A stretch of 64,000 nt of DNA. Origin: Peribacillus butanolivorans (GTDB lineage: Bacteria; Bacillota; Bacilli; Bacillales; DSM-1321). The notes beneath the pieces were generated by a model, which had not been told where the DNA came from, searched no databases, and was given only the letters and a program-made list of their open reading frames with translations. A program made the position numbers and the translations under genes. Shown here piece by piece: positions 9,217 to 18,522 of the stretch (positions are counted from its first letter, which is position 1; the number at the start of each line of letters is the position of its first letter). The stretch is taken from positions 2,143,583 to 2,207,582 of the forward strand of contig NZ_LGYA01000001.1 of the NCBI RefSeq assembly GCF_001273755.1, read 5' to 3'.

Positions 9217-10566
9217 ATGATTCGAAAAATTCTTATCGCAAACAGAGGAGAAATTGCATCACGTGTAATCCGTACGTGCAAGAATTTGGGAATTAGTACC
9301 GTCGCTGTCTATTCCGAGGCAGATTCGGAAGCACCATTTGTAGGACATGCGGATGAGGCCTATTTATTGGGAGGGTCCAGAGTTCAGGAAAGCTATTTAA
9401 ACGTCAAGAAGATTTTAGAAATAGCTAAAGAAACCGGTGTAGATGCCATCCATCCAGGATACGGATTTCTAAGTGAAAATGCAGATTTCGCTCGCTCATG
9501 TGAAGATGCTGGATTGATTTTCATTGGACCCAAACCTGAAGTTATCCAGCAGATGGGCAATAAAGTTGAAGCGCGAAAAAAGATGGAGCAAGCAGGACTT
9601 CCATTAGTGCCAGGTTTCTCACGGCCATTAATTGATAGCGCTGAAGCAGCGGCAGTTGCCGAAAAGATAGGGTATCCAGTTATGCTAAAAGCGTCAGCCG
9701 GCGGCGGTGGTATCGGTATGCAGGCAGTTGCAAATGCCGATGAACTGTTAAAAGCATTCGAAGGAAATCAAAAACGTGCTCAATTATTTTTCGGTAATGG
9801 AGACATGTTCATTGAAAAATTGATTGAAAAACCCCGTCATATCGAAATTCAAGTATTAGCAGATGGATTTGGAAATGCTGTTTACTTATGGGAACGAGAA
9901 TGTTCCGTTCAAAGGCGCCACCAGAAGGTCGTAGAAGAAGCCCCTTCTTCTTTTCTTGATGAAGAAACAAGAAAGCAGATGGGGATAGCCGCTGTAAAAG
10001 CGGTGAAGGCTATCGGGTATTGTAATGCGGGTACCCTTGAATTCTTAGTTGATGCCGATAAAAACTTTTATTTTCTAGAAATGAATACACGCCTTCAGGT
10101 CGAGCATCCGGTCACTGAGGAAATCACAGGACTTGATCTTGTTGAACAGCAAATTAAAATTGCTTCAGGCAACAAACTCGACTTTACACAAGAAGAGGTG
10201 AAAAGGGAGGGGCACTCTATTGAAGTGCGCATATATGCGGAAGATCCCAAAACCTTTTATCCTGCACCGGGGAAAATTAGCGGTTTGAAACTTCCTGAAG
10301 GTGAAGGGATTCGTCATGAACTGGCCGTTCAGAACACATCGGTCGTTTCACATTTTTACGATCCTATGATCGCCAAATTGGTAGTAAGCGGTGGTTCGAG
10401 GAATGAAGCCATCGATAGATTAAGAGAAGCATTGAACACCTATAAAATAGATGGAATTAAAACGAATCTTCCTCTACTTAAGGAAATAATCGTCCATGAA
10501 GCTTTTTCTAAAGGCGATACAACAACGGACTTTATTGATAAATATATTAAAAAAATTACTGTATAA
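9217..10566 (+). CDS. yngHA: Biotin carboxylase subunit of an acyl-CoA carboxylase (YngHA-like)
   Basis: ATP-grasp enzyme that carboxylates biotin on its carrier protein. It has 449 residues, the usual length for a separate AccC-type subunit. Visible motifs: N-terminal RKILIANRGEIA, the glycine-rich ATP loop KASAGGGGIGMQA (about 161), ERECSVQRRHQKVVEEAPS (about 228) and EMNTRLQVEHPVTE (about 288). It lies 12 bp after the ligase gene. In this setting it should serve methylcrotonyl-CoA carboxylase rather than fatty-acid synthesis. Confidence 0.92.
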   Translation: MIRKILIANRGEIASRVIRTCKNLGISTVAVYSEADSEAPFVGHADEAYLLGGSRVQESYLNVKKILEIAKETGVDAIHPGYGFLSENADFARSCEDAGLIFIGPKPEVIQQMGNKVEARKKMEQAGLPLVPGFSRPLIDSAEAAAVAEKIGYPVMLKASAGGGGIGMQAVANADELLKAFEGNQKRAQLFFGNGDMFIEKLIEKPRHIEIQVLADGFGNAVYLWERECSVQRRHQKVVEEAPSSFLDEETRKQMGIAAVKAVKAIGYCNAGTLEFLVDADKNFYFLEMNTRLQVEHPVTEEITGLDLVEQQIKIASGNKLDFTQEEVKREGHSIEVRIYAEDPKTFYPAPGKISGLKLPEGEGIRHELAVQNTSVVSHFYDPMIAKLVVSGGSRNEAIDRLREALNTYKIDGIKTNLPLLKEIIVHEAFSKGDTTTDFIDKYIKKITV

Positions 10567-10637
10567 ACTGTTTGTCGGGGACCGGGAGGGAAAACCGATT
10601 CGTTTCTAAAAACTAAAATTATTTGGAGGAATATGAT

Positions 10638-10850
10638 ATGGCAGAATTAAAAGCAAGTATGGCAGGAAGCGTATGGAAAATCGTAGCGGGTGAAGGTCAA
10701 AGTGTTACCGATGGACAGGATATCATAATCTTAGAATCCATGAAAATGGAAATCCCCATTGCTGCTGAGGAAGCGGGTACTGTTAAGGAACTTAAAGTAA
10801 ATGAAGGGGATTTCGTAAATGAGGGCGACGTTTTGGCCGTCATTGAATAA
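10638..10850 (+). CDS. yngHB: Biotin/lipoyl attachment protein (YngHB-like)
   Basis: A 70-residue carrier that holds biotin and shuttles it between the carboxylase and the carboxyltransferase. The biotinylation motif ESMKMEIP is at about residue 34. I chose ATG 10638 because TTTGGAGGA precedes it at normal spacing; an in-frame start at 10623 overlaps that ribosome site. This separate small carrier is typical of the B. subtilis yng operon. Confidence 0.9.
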   Translation: MAELKASMAGSVWKIVAGEGQSVTDGQDIIILESMKMEIPIAAEEAGTVKELKVNEGDFVNEGDVLAVIE

Positions 10851-10867
10851 AGAGACGGAGGGGTAAA

Positions 10868-11767
10868 ATGAATTGGCCTGAAAAAGTAACCATTAAAGAA
10901 GTGGGTCCGCGTGATGGGCTTCAAAATGAAAAGGTCATTATACCGACGCAAAGAAAAATAGACTGGATCAATCAGCTTTCTGATACTGGTCTTTCCTATA
11001 TTGAAGCCACTTCTTTTGTACATCCAAAATGGATTCCTCAATTGAGTGATGCTGTGGAGGTAGCCAAGGGTATCAAAAGGAATCCAGATATCACCTATGC
11101 GGCTCTTGTTCCGAATCAAAGAGGATTGGAGTCGGCCCTAGAAGCGGATATTGATGAAATTTCAGTTTTCATGTCATCAAGTGAGACCCATAATCTAAAG
11201 AATATAAATAAAACGATTTCAGATACATTTCCTGTATTAAAGGAAGTCATCGATTCAGCAGCAAGAAGCAGGAAATCAGTTCGAGGCTATGTTTCAACCG
11301 TATTCGGGTGTCCTTATGAAGGCGAGGTTTCAATCGAACAGGTTTTCAAGGTTTGTGATCAGCTATTTGAATACGGAATCAACGAGCTATCATTAGGAGA
11401 TACCATCGGTGTCGCATCTCCTAGACAGGTAGCCTTATTCCTTGAACAGGCTGTAAAAAGATACGATATAGACCGAATTGCTCTCCATTTTCATGATACA
11501 AGAGGCATGGCTCTCGCTAATGTCCTCAAATCACTAGATTATGGAATTAAAACTTTCGACTCCGCGCTCGGTGGTTTAGGGGGATGCCCATATGCACCAG
11601 GTGCGAGCGGGAATGTAGCTACGGATGACCTGATTCATATGCTACATAATATGGGGATTCACACGGGAATCGATCAAGGAAAACTTATAGGTGCAGCGTC
11701 TATGATGCAAAGCTTCTTGGAAAAACCATTGCCTAGCCATCAGATGGCTGTCTATAACGCGCAATAA
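10868..11767 (+). CDS. yngG: Hydroxymethylglutaryl-CoA lyase (YngG-like)
   Basis: Splits HMG-CoA to acetoacetate and acetyl-CoA, the last step of leucine breakdown. It has 299 residues: KEVGPRDGLQNEK at the N terminus (metal/catalytic region), HFHDTRGMALAN near 207 and the signature GLGGCPYAPGASGN near 238, which includes the catalytic Cys. A 17-bp gap and a GGAGGGG site link it to the biotin carrier gene. Confidence 0.93.
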   Translation: MNWPEKVTIKEVGPRDGLQNEKVIIPTQRKIDWINQLSDTGLSYIEATSFVHPKWIPQLSDAVEVAKGIKRNPDITYAALVPNQRGLESALEADIDEISVFMSSSETHNLKNINKTISDTFPVLKEVIDSAARSRKSVRGYVSTVFGCPYEGEVSIEQVFKVCDQLFEYGINELSLGDTIGVASPRQVALFLEQAVKRYDIDRIALHFHDTRGMALANVLKSLDYGIKTFDSALGGLGGCPYAPGASGNVATDDLIHMLHNMGIHTGIDQGKLIGAASMMQSFLEKPLPSHQMAVYNAQ

Positions 11768-11786
11768 ATAAACATGAGGTGAAACT

Positions 11787-12569
11787 ATGACATCGATAGT
11801 AGAGATTAGTCATGAGGAACAGGGAATTGCCATTGTGACCTTAAATCGGCCGGATGCTGCCAATGCGTTATCCACAGAACTACTTCATTGCTTATACGAA
11901 GGACTGAATGAATTGAAATTACAGTCTAATCTGCGGACAGTCATACTAACAGGAGCTGGAGAAAAGGCATTTTGTGCAGGTGCAGATCTAAAGGAACGAG
12001 CAGGGATGAATGACGAGAAAGTCAGGGAGACATTAAAGCTAATTGGTGACACGATTACAGCGGTTGAAAATCTTCCAGTTCCAGTCATTGCTGCAATTAA
12101 TGGCTCCGCTTTTGGCGGAGGACTTGAGCTGGCTCTTGCCTGTGACATTCGCATCGCATCTGAAACGGCAAAGATGGGACTGACTGAAACTGCGCTTGGA
12201 ATAATACCAGGCGGTGGAGGTACTCAGCGGTTGCCGCGGATTGTCGGAATGGCGACTGCGAAAGAACTGATTTATACGGCAAGGAGACTGGACGCTAAAA
12301 CGGCACATGCCATGCAAATCATCAGCCATATGTACCCGCCTCAACATCTGCTTGAGGAAGCGAAAAACCTGGCTGGAGAAATTGCTGTCAATGCCCCTTT
12401 AGCACTAAGAGCGGCAAAAGCTGCCATGAATCAAGGGGCAGATACAGACTTGAAAACTGGATTGCAAATCGAGAAGGACTGCTATCAGACAACACTGCAA
12501 ACCCGTGACCGACTGGAGGGTCTGTCAGCATTCAAGGAAAAACGCAAACCGGTATTTACGGGTAATTGA
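11787..12569 (+). CDS. yngF: Enoyl-CoA hydratase, probable methylglutaconyl-CoA hydratase (YngF-like)
   Basis: Crotonase-fold hydratase of 260 residues. Visible motifs: CAGADLKERA (about residue 64), GSAFGGGLELALACDIR (about 108, oxyanion hole) and TALGIIPGGGGTQRLPR (about 134, catalytic Glu region shifted as in many hydratases). Its place between HMG-CoA lyase and the carboxyltransferase points to 3-methylglutaconyl-CoA as substrate. Confidence 0.88.
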   Translation: MTSIVEISHEEQGIAIVTLNRPDAANALSTELLHCLYEGLNELKLQSNLRTVILTGAGEKAFCAGADLKERAGMNDEKVRETLKLIGDTITAVENLPVPVIAAINGSAFGGGLELALACDIRIASETAKMGLTETALGIIPGGGGTQRLPRIVGMATAKELIYTARRLDAKTAHAMQIISHMYPPQHLLEEAKNLAGEIAVNAPLALRAAKAAMNQGADTDLKTGLQIEKDCYQTTLQTRDRLEGLSAFKEKRKPVFTGN

Positions 12570-12592
12570 TTTCAATTGAAGGAGGAACATAG

Positions 12593-14122
12593 ATGGTAAC
12601 GACGGATAAACTTACAGAAACGGTAGAAACGATAAAAAAAGGCGGCTTAGAAAAATATCATCAAAAAAATGCTGAAAAAGGGAAGCTTTTCGTACGTGAT
12701 CGGCTACAGCTTCTATTTGACGAAGGAGTTGAAATCGAGGACGCCTTCTTCGCAAATTGTGCGAGTGATGGGCTGCCTGCAGACGGTGTCGTTACAGGCA
12801 TCGGCAAAATCAACGGACAGAGAGTCTGTGTCATGGCCAATGATTCGACTGTAAAAGCAGGTTCTTGGGGAGCGAGGACTGTAGAGAAAATCATCCGCAT
12901 TCAGGAAACCGCTGATAAGTTACAATTGCCACTACTATATTTAGTCGATTCAGCCGGTGCCCGCATAACGGATCAAGTCGAAATGTTTCCTGGACGCCGT
13001 GGGGCAGGCCGGATCTTTTACAACCAAGTGAAGCTATCTGGAAAAGTGCCTCAAATCTGTCTATTGTTCGGTCCTTCCGCAGCAGGTGGGGCATATATCC
13101 CTGCTTTTTGCGATATTGTTGTTATGGTTGATGGAAATGCATCCATGTATTTAGGTTCACCGAGGATGGCCGAAATGGTCATTGGCGAAAAAGTGACCGA
13201 AGAGGAAATGGGTGGAGCGAAAATGCATTGTTCCGTTTCAGGATGTGGTGATGTACTCGTTAAATCAGAAGAAGAATCCATTGCCTTTGCTCGCCGATAC
13301 TTAAGCTATTTTCCAGGAAATTATCAACAAAAGCCGAAAGCTACCAAACCTGAGCTACCTGCTGAATTTGAAAAAACGCTGGAAGAGCTGATTCCAAAAA
13401 ATCAAAATGCTGCCTTTAATATGTATGACCTAATCGACAGGATTATAGACCGTAATTCATTTTGTGAAATCAAAAAATTATTTGCCCCTGAATTGATTAC
13501 TGGTCTTGCACGGTTAAATGGCCAAACGATTGGAATTATAGCCAACCAGCCGCGTGTCAAAGGGGGGGTTCTGTTCCATGATTCTGCTGACAAGGCCGCC
13601 AAGTTCATCAATTTATGTGATGCTTTCCATATCCCACTTTTGTTCCTAGCGGATATTCCAGGATTTATGATTGGAACTAAGGTCGAACAGGCGGGCATTA
13701 TTCGCCATGGTGCGAAAATGATATCAGCAATGAGCGAAGCCACGGTTCCCAAAATTTCTGTCGTTGTTCGTAAGGCTTATGGTGCCGGATTATACGCGAT
13801 GGCAGGTCCTGCTTTTGAACCGGATTGCGTTCTGGCCTTACCAACTGCTTTGATTGCTGTTATGGGTGCGGAAGCAGCGGTTAACGCAGTCTATGCTAAC
13901 AAAATCAGTGCAATGGATGCAGTAGAACGACCTGCTTTCATTGAGCAGAAGCGAAATGAATATAATGAAGATATTGATATTTACCGCTTAGCCTCAGAGA
14001 TGATTGTGGATGCTATTATCCAGCCAAATGACCTGCGTGATGAATTGAGCGCTCGGTTTGAAGCGTATAGTAGCAAGCAAATGACATTTACTGAGCGTAA
14101 ACACGGAGTATATCCCGTATAA
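12593..14122 (+). CDS. yngE: Acyl-CoA carboxylase carboxyltransferase subunit (YngE-like, methylcrotonyl-CoA type)
   Basis: Transfers the carboxyl group from biotin to the acyl-CoA. It has 509 residues, the usual length of the fused alpha/beta carboxyltransferase of MCC/PCC type. Visible are LYLVDSAGARITDQ (about 118), GPSAAGGAYIPAFCD (about 160) and GAEAAVNAVY near the C terminus. It has an AAGGAGG site and is the last gene of the operon. With the biotin carboxylase and carrier it should form the leucine-pathway carboxylase. Confidence 0.92.
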   Translation: MVTTDKLTETVETIKKGGLEKYHQKNAEKGKLFVRDRLQLLFDEGVEIEDAFFANCASDGLPADGVVTGIGKINGQRVCVMANDSTVKAGSWGARTVEKIIRIQETADKLQLPLLYLVDSAGARITDQVEMFPGRRGAGRIFYNQVKLSGKVPQICLLFGPSAAGGAYIPAFCDIVVMVDGNASMYLGSPRMAEMVIGEKVTEEEMGGAKMHCSVSGCGDVLVKSEEESIAFARRYLSYFPGNYQQKPKATKPELPAEFEKTLEELIPKNQNAAFNMYDLIDRIIDRNSFCEIKKLFAPELITGLARLNGQTIGIIANQPRVKGGVLFHDSADKAAKFINLCDAFHIPLLFLADIPGFMIGTKVEQAGIIRHGAKMISAMSEATVPKISVVVRKAYGAGLYAMAGPAFEPDCVLALPTALIAVMGAEAAVNAVYANKISAMDAVERPAFIEQKRNEYNEDIDIYRLASEMIVDAIIQPNDLRDELSARFEAYSSKQMTFTERKHGVYPV

Positions 14123-14126
14123 TAAA

Positions 14127-14142
14127 TAAAATAAACAGCCCG
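14127..14142 (+). terminator. Left half of the operon terminator, split by the IS3 element
   Basis: AAATAAACAGCCCG here pairs with CGGGCTATTTATTT at 15459-15472, beyond the IS. Without the element these make a 14-bp stem (one mismatch) with a loop GTCATGTTGAA and a T tract, which is the natural terminator of the leucine operon. Confidence 0.75.
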
Positions 14143-14222
14143 GTCATGTTGATATGATCCCCTTTTAGTAGACAGAAAAAAGAAAGCACACTAATCTGTC
14201 TATATATGGAGGGGATTTTTCT

Positions 14223-14519
14223 ATGGGTAATATTAAAAGAACGTTTGATAAAGCATTCAAAAAGCAGGCCGTTGATTTATACCTTAATGGAGATATGAGT
14301 TATCAATCGGTCGCTGATAAATTAGAAATTGATAAAAATCAAGTCCGCCGCTGGGTTAAGTACTTTGAAGATGAAGGCATACTGGGTTTGGAAGAGAAAC
14401 GAGGGAAAGCGAAGGGTCTTGGTAAGGGCAGACCAAGAACAGCTCCGGAGGATCCTGAAGAAAAAATCAGACGTTTAGAGGCGGAGAACGAAATGCTAAA
14501 AAAGCTCTTAAAGATGTAA
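14223..14519 (+). CDS. IS3-family OrfA (helix-turn-helix subunit)
   Basis: A 98-residue DNA-binding protein with an N-terminal helix-turn-helix (SYQSVADKLEIDKNQVRRWV) and a C-terminal coiled coil (EEKIRRLEAENEMLKKLLK). It overlaps the extended OrfB frame. The slippery heptamer A AAA AAG at 14498-14504, read in frame, lets ribosomes shift -1 into the OrfB frame and make the OrfAB transposase. Confidence 0.88.
   Translation: MGNIKRTFDKAFKKQAVDLYLNGDMSYQSVADKLEIDKNQVRRWVKYFEDEGILGLEEKRGKAKGLGKGRPRTAPEDPEEKIRRLEAENEMLKKLLKM
14498..14504 (+). promoter_or_regulatory. Programmed -1 frameshift heptamer (A AAA AAG)
   Basis: OrfA reads CTA AAA AAG; a -1 slip continues as AAA GCT CTT AAA GAT GTA AAA GGG GGA into the OrfB frame, with no stop before the OrfB ATG. 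This is the classic IS3-family recoding signal. Confidence 0.75.
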
Positions 14520-14527
14520 AAGGGGGA

Positions 14528-15409
14528 ATGGAGGCAGTAACGACAAGGAAAAAGTATGAGGTAATTAGGGAAATGTCCAAGGAACACTACCCTATTCAAT
14601 TATTATGCGAAATTGCACATGTATCAAGAAGTGGATACTACAAATGGTTAAAACGTAAAATATCCCCTTCTGAAAAGCAACTGGAGGATGAAGAGATTCA
14701 GAAAAAAATTATAGGATGCTACAATAAACTCAAAGGAATCTATGGGTATCGAAGAGTAAAGGTATGGCTGGATAAAACCTACGGTTTAAACCTGAACCAC
14801 AAGCGTGTCCAGCGTCTTATGCGGGAGCTAGGGTTAAAGTCCCTGATTCGGAAGAGGAAACCTTATTACGGGAAGAAAGAAGCATATGTCATTTCTAAAA
14901 ACCTTCTTAATAGGGATTTTCATGCATCCGGACCTAATGAGAAATGGGTAACTGACATTACATATTTGATTTTTAATGGACAGAGACTTTACCTATCCGC
15001 CATAAAAGACCTCTATAACAATGAAATCGTTTCTTATCAAGTCAGCCGGAGAAACGACTTAAAACTTGTAATAGATACAATAAAAAAAGCAAAGAAAAAA
15101 CGGAATGTTAAAGGAATTCTTCTGCATAGCGACCAGGGGTACCAATATACTTCCCACCAATATAATAACCTATTGAAAAAATATAAGATGCAATCCAATA
15201 TGTCAAGAAAGGGAAACTGCTGGGATAACGCTTGTATGGAGAATTTCTTCAGCCACTTTAAATCGGAGTGTTTCTATATGAACTCCTTCCGAACCTCTGA
15301 AGAGGTTAGAGGTGCTGTAAGTATGTATATTCGATTCTATAACCATCATCGCTTCCAGAAAAAATTAAACAACCTGAGTCCATATCAATATAGAACTCAG
15401 GCTGCTTAA
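14528..15409 (+). CDS. IS3-family OrfB (DDE integrase domain)
   Basis: Catalytic half of the transposase, 293 residues. The DDE residues sit in EKWVTDITYL (about 141), LLHSDQGYQYTS (about 199) and the Glu of NACMENFFSHFKSE (about 237). An HTH_21-like region (KKIIGCYNKLKGIYGYRRV) precedes the core. The product is probably made mainly as a frameshift fusion with OrfA. The frame is intact. Confidence 0.9.
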   Translation: MEAVTTRKKYEVIREMSKEHYPIQLLCEIAHVSRSGYYKWLKRKISPSEKQLEDEEIQKKIIGCYNKLKGIYGYRRVKVWLDKTYGLNLNHKRVQRLMRELGLKSLIRKRKPYYGKKEAYVISKNLLNRDFHASGPNEKWVTDITYLIFNGQRLYLSAIKDLYNNEIVSYQVSRRNDLKLVIDTIKKAKKKRNVKGILLHSDQGYQYTSHQYNNLLKKYKMQSNMSRKGNCWDNACMENFFSHFKSECFYMNSFRTSEEVRGAVSMYIRFYNHHRFQKKLNNLSPYQYRTQAA

Positions 15410-15458
15410 TTGGTCTTTTTTATTTCTGTCTATTTGACAGGGGTCACTCCATGTTGAA

Positions 15459-15474
15459 CGGGCTATTTATTTTG
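15459..15474 (+). terminator. Right half of the leucine-operon terminator after the IS3 element
   Basis: CGGGCTATTTATTTT pairs with AAATAAACAGCCCG at 14129-14142 across the IS3 insertion. Alone it cannot form the hairpin, so the operon may now read into the IS element. Confidence 0.7.
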
Positions 15475-15521
15475 CAGTACGGAAGAATATGATGAATGAT
15501 TTTTCTAATAATATGAAAATT

Positions 15522-15613
15522 TTACTAAGTTAAGTATTGCAATATTAACCAAGGAAGAGTACTATAATTAGTAATTAATGATTTACTAATTACTATATTT
15601 TCAGTCTTAGTAA
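15522..15613 (+). promoter_or_regulatory. Candidate operator cluster of the NAD operon (TTACTAA/TTAGTAA half-sites)
   Basis: Four 7-bp half-sites: TTACTAA at 15522, TTAGTAA at 15568, TTACTAA at 15583 and TTAGTAA at 15607. The middle two form an inverted pair that touches a TATAAT box (15563-15568). The layout suits a dimeric repressor acting on the promoter; the first gene of the operon, an NrtR-like protein, is the obvious candidate. I could not match it to a known NrtR site from memory. Confidence 0.5.
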
Positions 15614-15631
15614 AAGAAAGTGAGAGTTGCC

Positions 15632-16396
15632 ATGGTTCAGCAGGAAAAAAAGAAATATATTACTCCAGATGGATACACAGCAGATATTGCGATCTTTACG
15701 ATTACCACCAAGAAGACGGCCGAGAAAGCCCCGCCTGAAATGTTATTAAAGCTATTATTAATCAAACGTGCTGCAATAGATAGGGAAGGAAGTCCGAATG
15801 TTGAAGGTGATAAATGGGCTTTACCCGGTGGCTTTGTGAATGCTGGCGAGACAGCCTATGAGGCAGCCAAACGAGAATTAAAAGAAGAAACAGGTGTGAC
15901 AGGATTTCATGTGAAGCATTTTGGTGTATATGACCATCCGGGACGTGATCAGAGAGGATGGATTATCTCTAATGCTTTTTATGCAATTGTTCAGGAAGAA
16001 TTTCTTCATCAAAGAAAAGCGAATGACGATGCAGCTGAGGTGGAATTGTTCACGATACAGGAAGCTTTAAAATTAGAACTTGCTTTTGATCATTATACAA
16101 TTATTAATGAAGCGATAAATTTAATGAAAAAAGATATGGTGCAAACAACGATAGCTCAAAAGTTTTTACCAGAAGAATTTACACTTTCAGAACTCCAACG
16201 GGTTTTACTAACAGTTAGGGATGATGCGAAAATCAGTGCAGATTCACTTTTTTTTGCAAAAGCCCCAAAGCTCCCGTTCTTGGAGAAAGTATTGGATGAA
16301 AAGGGCTTACAGAAGAAAACTAAACGTAATTCATTTCGGCCTTCACAACTTTACCGATTTAATGCAGAGATTGTCATGGACTCTATTTATTATTAG
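15632..16396 (+). CDS. NrtR-like Nudix regulator / Nudix hydrolase of NAD metabolism
   Basis: A 254-residue protein. An N-terminal Nudix domain carries the box GGFVNAGETAYEAAKREL followed by KEETG (about residues 66-88). A C-terminal winged-helix-like part begins at FTLSELQRVLL (about 184) and ends RPSQLYRF. This two-part layout is that of NrtR, which senses ADP-ribose and represses NAD genes. I prefer ATG 15632, seven bases after AAAGTGAG, to GTG 15620. Three NAD-salvage genes follow in the same direction. It could also be a plain ADP-ribose pyrophosphatase; the intact Nudix box leaves hydrolysis possible. Confidence 0.8.
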   Translation: MVQQEKKKYITPDGYTADIAIFTITTKKTAEKAPPEMLLKLLLIKRAAIDREGSPNVEGDKWALPGGFVNAGETAYEAAKRELKEETGVTGFHVKHFGVYDHPGRDQRGWIISNAFYAIVQEEFLHQRKANDDAAEVELFTIQEALKLELAFDHYTIINEAINLMKKDMVQTTIAQKFLPEEFTLSELQRVLLTVRDDAKISADSLFFAKAPKLPFLEKVLDEKGLQKKTKRNSFRPSQLYRFNAEIVMDSIYY

Positions 16397-16410
16397 GAGG
16401 AATGAGTGAA

Positions 16411-16962
16411 ATGGGTAAAAAGGCTTTAATCAATATTGATTATACATATGACTTCGTGGCAGACGGCGGTGCATTGACATGTGGAAAGCCTGGACAGGAA
16501 ATCGAAGATACACTGGTCGGTATAACTAAGGAATTTATCAAGCAAGGGGAATACACGGTATTTGCGATTGATCTTCATGTAGAAGGAGACCGCTTACATC
16601 CTGAAACGAAATTGTTTCCACCACATAATATTAGCGGTACAATGGGTAGAGACCTATATGGTACGTTAAAAGAGGAATATGAAACAAATAAAAATCTAAA
16701 GAATGTTTATTATATAGATAAAACACGTTATTCGGCTTTTGCAGGAACGGACCTTGATATCAGACTTAGGGAACGGGACATTACCGACGTATATTTAGTC
16801 GGTGTTTGTACCGATATCTGCATATTACATACTGCAATTGACGCTTACAATTTAGGCTATAAAATCTTTGTTTACGAAAATGCAGTGGCCTCATTCAATA
16901 GTGCCGGTCACGAATGGGCACTTACACATTTTAAAGGATCACTTGGAGCAACCATTCTTTAA
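16411..16962 (+). CDS. pncA: Nicotinamidase (isochorismatase-fold)
   Basis: Converts nicotinamide to nicotinate. It has 183 residues. Active-site pattern: Asp in NIDYTYDFVADGG (about residue 10), Lys in YIDKTRYSAF (about 104) and the nucleophilic Cys in VGVCTDICILHTA (about 139). ATG 16411 lies ten bases after AGGAGG; an ATG at 16402 is only one base after that site and is unlikely. It is the second gene of the NAD operon. Confidence 0.9.
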   Translation: MGKKALINIDYTYDFVADGGALTCGKPGQEIEDTLVGITKEFIKQGEYTVFAIDLHVEGDRLHPETKLFPPHNISGTMGRDLYGTLKEEYETNKNLKNVYYIDKTRYSAFAGTDLDIRLRERDITDVYLVGVCTDICILHTAIDAYNLGYKIFVYENAVASFNSAGHEWALTHFKGSLGATIL

Positions 16963-17023
16963 TATCTATTCACGCAACAGAATAGAAGAGAGGCGGCCGC
17001 TTCTCTTTTGGGAGGAACTATCC

Positions 17024-18493
17024 ATGGAAAAAAAGTACAACGACGACAGTTACGCACTACACACAGATCTTTACCAAATCAATATGGCTCAAACTTATTG
17101 GCAAGACAACACACATAACCGAAAGGCCGTTTTCGAGGTTTTTTTCAGAAAGCTTCCATTTAACAGCGGATATGCAATTTTTGCAGGACTAGAGAAAATT
17201 GTTCATTACCTACAGAACTTTTGCTTTTCAGAAAGTGATATCAACTATTTAAAATCGGAATTGCATTACGATGATGAATTTTTGGATTATTTGCAGAATG
17301 TCCGTTTTACTGGAACGATTCGTTGCATGAAAGAGGGCGAGCTTGTTTTTGGCAACGAACCGATTTTACGTGTAGAGGCACCCCTTGGTGAAGCGCAACT
17401 CATAGAAACAGCGCTGCTGAACATTGTGAACTATCACACACTCGTTGCGACAAAGGCTTCGCGTATCAAACAAGTAATTGGCGATGAATCTGCACTTGAA
17501 TTCGGCTCAAGACGAGCACAAGAAATGGATGCCGCAATATGGGGAGCACGTGCTGCCTACATTGCTGGCTTTGACTCTACTAGCAATGTCCGTGCAGGCA
17601 AGCTGTTCGGTATTCCGGTTTCAGGGACACATGCTCATTCCATGATTCAGGCCTATAAAGACGAATATACAGCATTTCATAAATATGCAAGCTCTCATAA
17701 AGATTGTGTATTTTTGGTGGATACTTATGATACGCTACGTTCTGGCATCCCGAATGCAATCCGTGTCGCCAAAGAACTGGGCGATAAAATTAATTTCATT
17801 GGCGTCCGTCTTGATAGCGGCGATTTGGCCTACCTGTCAAAAGAAGCACGCCGTATGCTAGATGCTGCAGGTTTCCATGATGCGAAGATTGTCGCTTCAA
17901 ATGATTTGGATGAATATACGATTATCAACCTGAAGCAACAAGGAGCAAGAATCGATATTTGGGGAATCGGGACCAAATTAATTACGGCTTATGACCAGCC
18001 TGCATTAGGTGCCGTTTATAAGATGGTTTCAATTGAGGACGAAAATGGGAATATGAGAGATACCATCAAAATTTCTTCTAATCCTGAAAAGGTAACGACA
18101 CCTGGCCTAAAACGAGTATACAGAATCATTAATAAAGTCAACCACCATGCAGAAGGCGACTACTTGGCTATGGAATATGAAAAGCCTCAGGAACAGGAAA
18201 AATTAAAAATGTTCCATCCTGTCCATACTTTCCTAAGTAAATTTGTCACTGATTTCGATGCAGTGGACCTGCATGAGGATATTTTTATGGACGGAATTTT
18301 AACCTATGAATTACCATCCATTGATGAAATCAAGACCTTTACGGAAAAAAATCTTCAAGTATTATGGCCAGAGTACTTACGTGCACTCAATCCTGAAGAA
18401 TATCCGGTCGACTTAAGCCAGGACTGTTGGGATAATAAAATGAGAAATATAGATGAAGTAAAAGCCAATGTTGAGAGAATGTTTACTAAATAA
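17024..18493 (+). CDS. pncB: Nicotinate phosphoribosyltransferase
   Basis: Makes nicotinate mononucleotide from nicotinate and PRPP. It has 489 residues: [14 protein letters not shown] at the N terminus, [13 protein letters not shown] (about 161), a GTHAHS loop (about 202) and [18 protein letters not shown] (about 264), all typical of NAPRT. The start at 17024 is set by GGGAGG nine bases upstream; the frame runs open further left over the end of pncA but without a ribosome site. Confidence 0.93.
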   Translation: MEKKYNDDSYALHTDLYQINMAQTYWQDNTHNRKAVFEVFFRKLPFNSGYAIFAGLEKIVHYLQNFCFSESDINYLKSELHYDDEFLDYLQNVRFTGTIRCMKEGELVFGNEPILRVEAPLGEAQLIETALLNIVNYHTLVATKASRIKQVIGDESALEFGSRRAQEMDAAIWGARAAYIAGFDSTSNVRAGKLFGIPVSGTHAHSMIQAYKDEYTAFHKYASSHKDCVFLVDTYDTLRSGIPNAIRVAKELGDKINFIGVRLDSGDLAYLSKEARRMLDAAGFHDAKIVASNDLDEYTIINLKQQGARIDIWGIGTKLITAYDQPALGAVYKMVSIEDENGNMRDTIKISSNPEKVTTPGLKRVYRIINKVNHHAEGDYLAMEYEKPQEQEKLKMFHPVHTFLSKFVTDFDAVDLHEDIFMDGILTYELPSIDEIKTFTEKNLQVLWPEYLRALNPEEYPVDLSQDCWDNKMRNIDEVKANVERMFTK

Positions 18494-18522
18494 CGAGTCT
18501 ATTCTATAAGGAAAGAGGGGCT

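Larger units (their letters stand above)
14150..15451 (+). mobile_element. IS3-family (IS150 group) insertion sequence
   Basis: A complete 1.3-kb element with TG...CA ends. The left end (TGATATGATCCCC, then TAGACAGAAA) and the reverse-complemented right end (TGGAGTGACCCCT, then TAGACAGAAA) are imperfect inverted repeats of about 33 bp. A TGT triplet flanks both sides as a 3-bp target duplication, normal for IS3. It interrupts the loop of an intrinsic terminator. Confidence 0.88.
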
